From SZUA-448 sp964602475 (GTDB lineage Bacteria; Bacillota; Clostridia; Lachnospirales; Lachnospiraceae), in NCBI GenBank assembly GCA_964602475.1, contig CAZRRN010000045.1, positions 1-22,128 of the forward strand: DNA of 22,128 nt, written 5' to 3'. This document shows positions 21,965 to 22,128 of this stretch, in pieces. The notes beneath the pieces are model-generated. The model ran no database searches. It was given only the letters and a program-made list of their open reading frames with translations, and was not told the origin of the DNA. Made by a program: the position numbers and the translations under genes. Every line of letters begins with the position of its first letter. Position 1 is the stretch's first letter.

Positions 21965-22128
21965 ATGACGGAAGAAGAACTTATAAAAAAGCGGTTACTT
22001 GAGCTGGCAGAGCAATCATCACAACGCGGAACCTATACCTATACGCATTTTCTGAACTTGCAGGAACAGAGTATATTTAAGTCTCAAAAGAACAGGCTCG
22101 GGCAGGTTCCGTTTGCTTTTTTCGGTGG
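21965..22128 (+). CDS. YlmH-like RNA-binding protein, 3' partial
   Basis: Only the first 54 codons are in the window: ATG 21965 with AAAGGA upstream, then TEEELIKKRLLELAEQSSQR and a segment ending VPFAFFGG. The pattern (KRLLELA, a THFLNLQEQSIF-type stretch, then VPFxxFGG) matches the N terminus of YlmH, an S4-domain RNA-binding protein linked to ribosome rescue and found near cell-division genes in Firmicutes. The S4 domain itself would lie beyond the window. Confidence 0.75.
   Translation, partial: MTEEELIKKRLLELAEQSSQRGTYTYTHFLNLQEQSIFKSQKNRLGQVPFAFFG

Overview
The window looks like a chromosomal segment of a low-to-mid GC Clostridia, most likely a Lachnospiraceae-type gut or rumen Firmicute. 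The reasons are strong AGGAGG-type ribosome binding sites, TTGACA/TATAAT promoters, spore-coat-like genes, a GntR–ABC operon of the YtrA type, an ECF sigma/anti-sigma pair and a PGM-like gene inside a threonine locus. No phage, transposase or CRISPR array is visible. Bases 3890-3989 are exactly 100 Ns, an assembly gap inside a lipoprotein gene.

Layout. 1-3702 (+): aspartate-family amino acid genes: homoserine dehydrogenase (5' truncated), a phosphoglycerate-mutase-like putative homoserine kinase, and aspartokinase with an internal start that could give a separate regulatory subunit. 3733-6649 (+): an NlpC/P60 lipoprotein interrupted by the gap, then a PlsC-like acyltransferase with an internal zinc-knuckle-like region; its 3' end lies in a 40-bp triple tandem repeat. 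6814-8403 (+): release factor 3. 8445-10118 (+): an ECF sigma factor and its probable membrane anti-sigma partner, with an ECF-type promoter inside the prfC terminator region. 10416-10697 (-): a small membrane protein. 10893-10965 (+): tRNA-Gln(CUG). 11187-12065 (+): an HTH protein of unknown role. 12122-12706 (+): a decayed serine hydrolase. 12808-13641 (+): a YcxB-like membrane protein. 13923-16201 (+): a structured leader, a DUF3737-type gene and a PatB/MalY C-S lyase. 16361-16878 (-): two small coat-F-like genes. 17128-17458 (+): remnants of a dead gene. 17506-18504 (+): a cytoplasmic GH5 glycosidase. 18553-20876 (-): an autoregulated GntR–ABC operon (regulator, ATPase, permease) with a good promoter and dyad operator. 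20899-21831 (-): a solitary beta-class DNA methyltransferase. 21965-end (+): the start of a YlmH-like RNA-binding protein.

Most of the window is ordinary core genome. The most interesting signals are regulatory: the leader upstream of the DUF3737 gene with mutually exclusive pairings, the ECF promoter nested in a terminator, the predicted internal start in lysC, the 40-bp repeat that sets the acyltransferase C terminus, and a methyltransferase with no restriction enzyme beside it. I saw no clear new defence or biosynthetic system.
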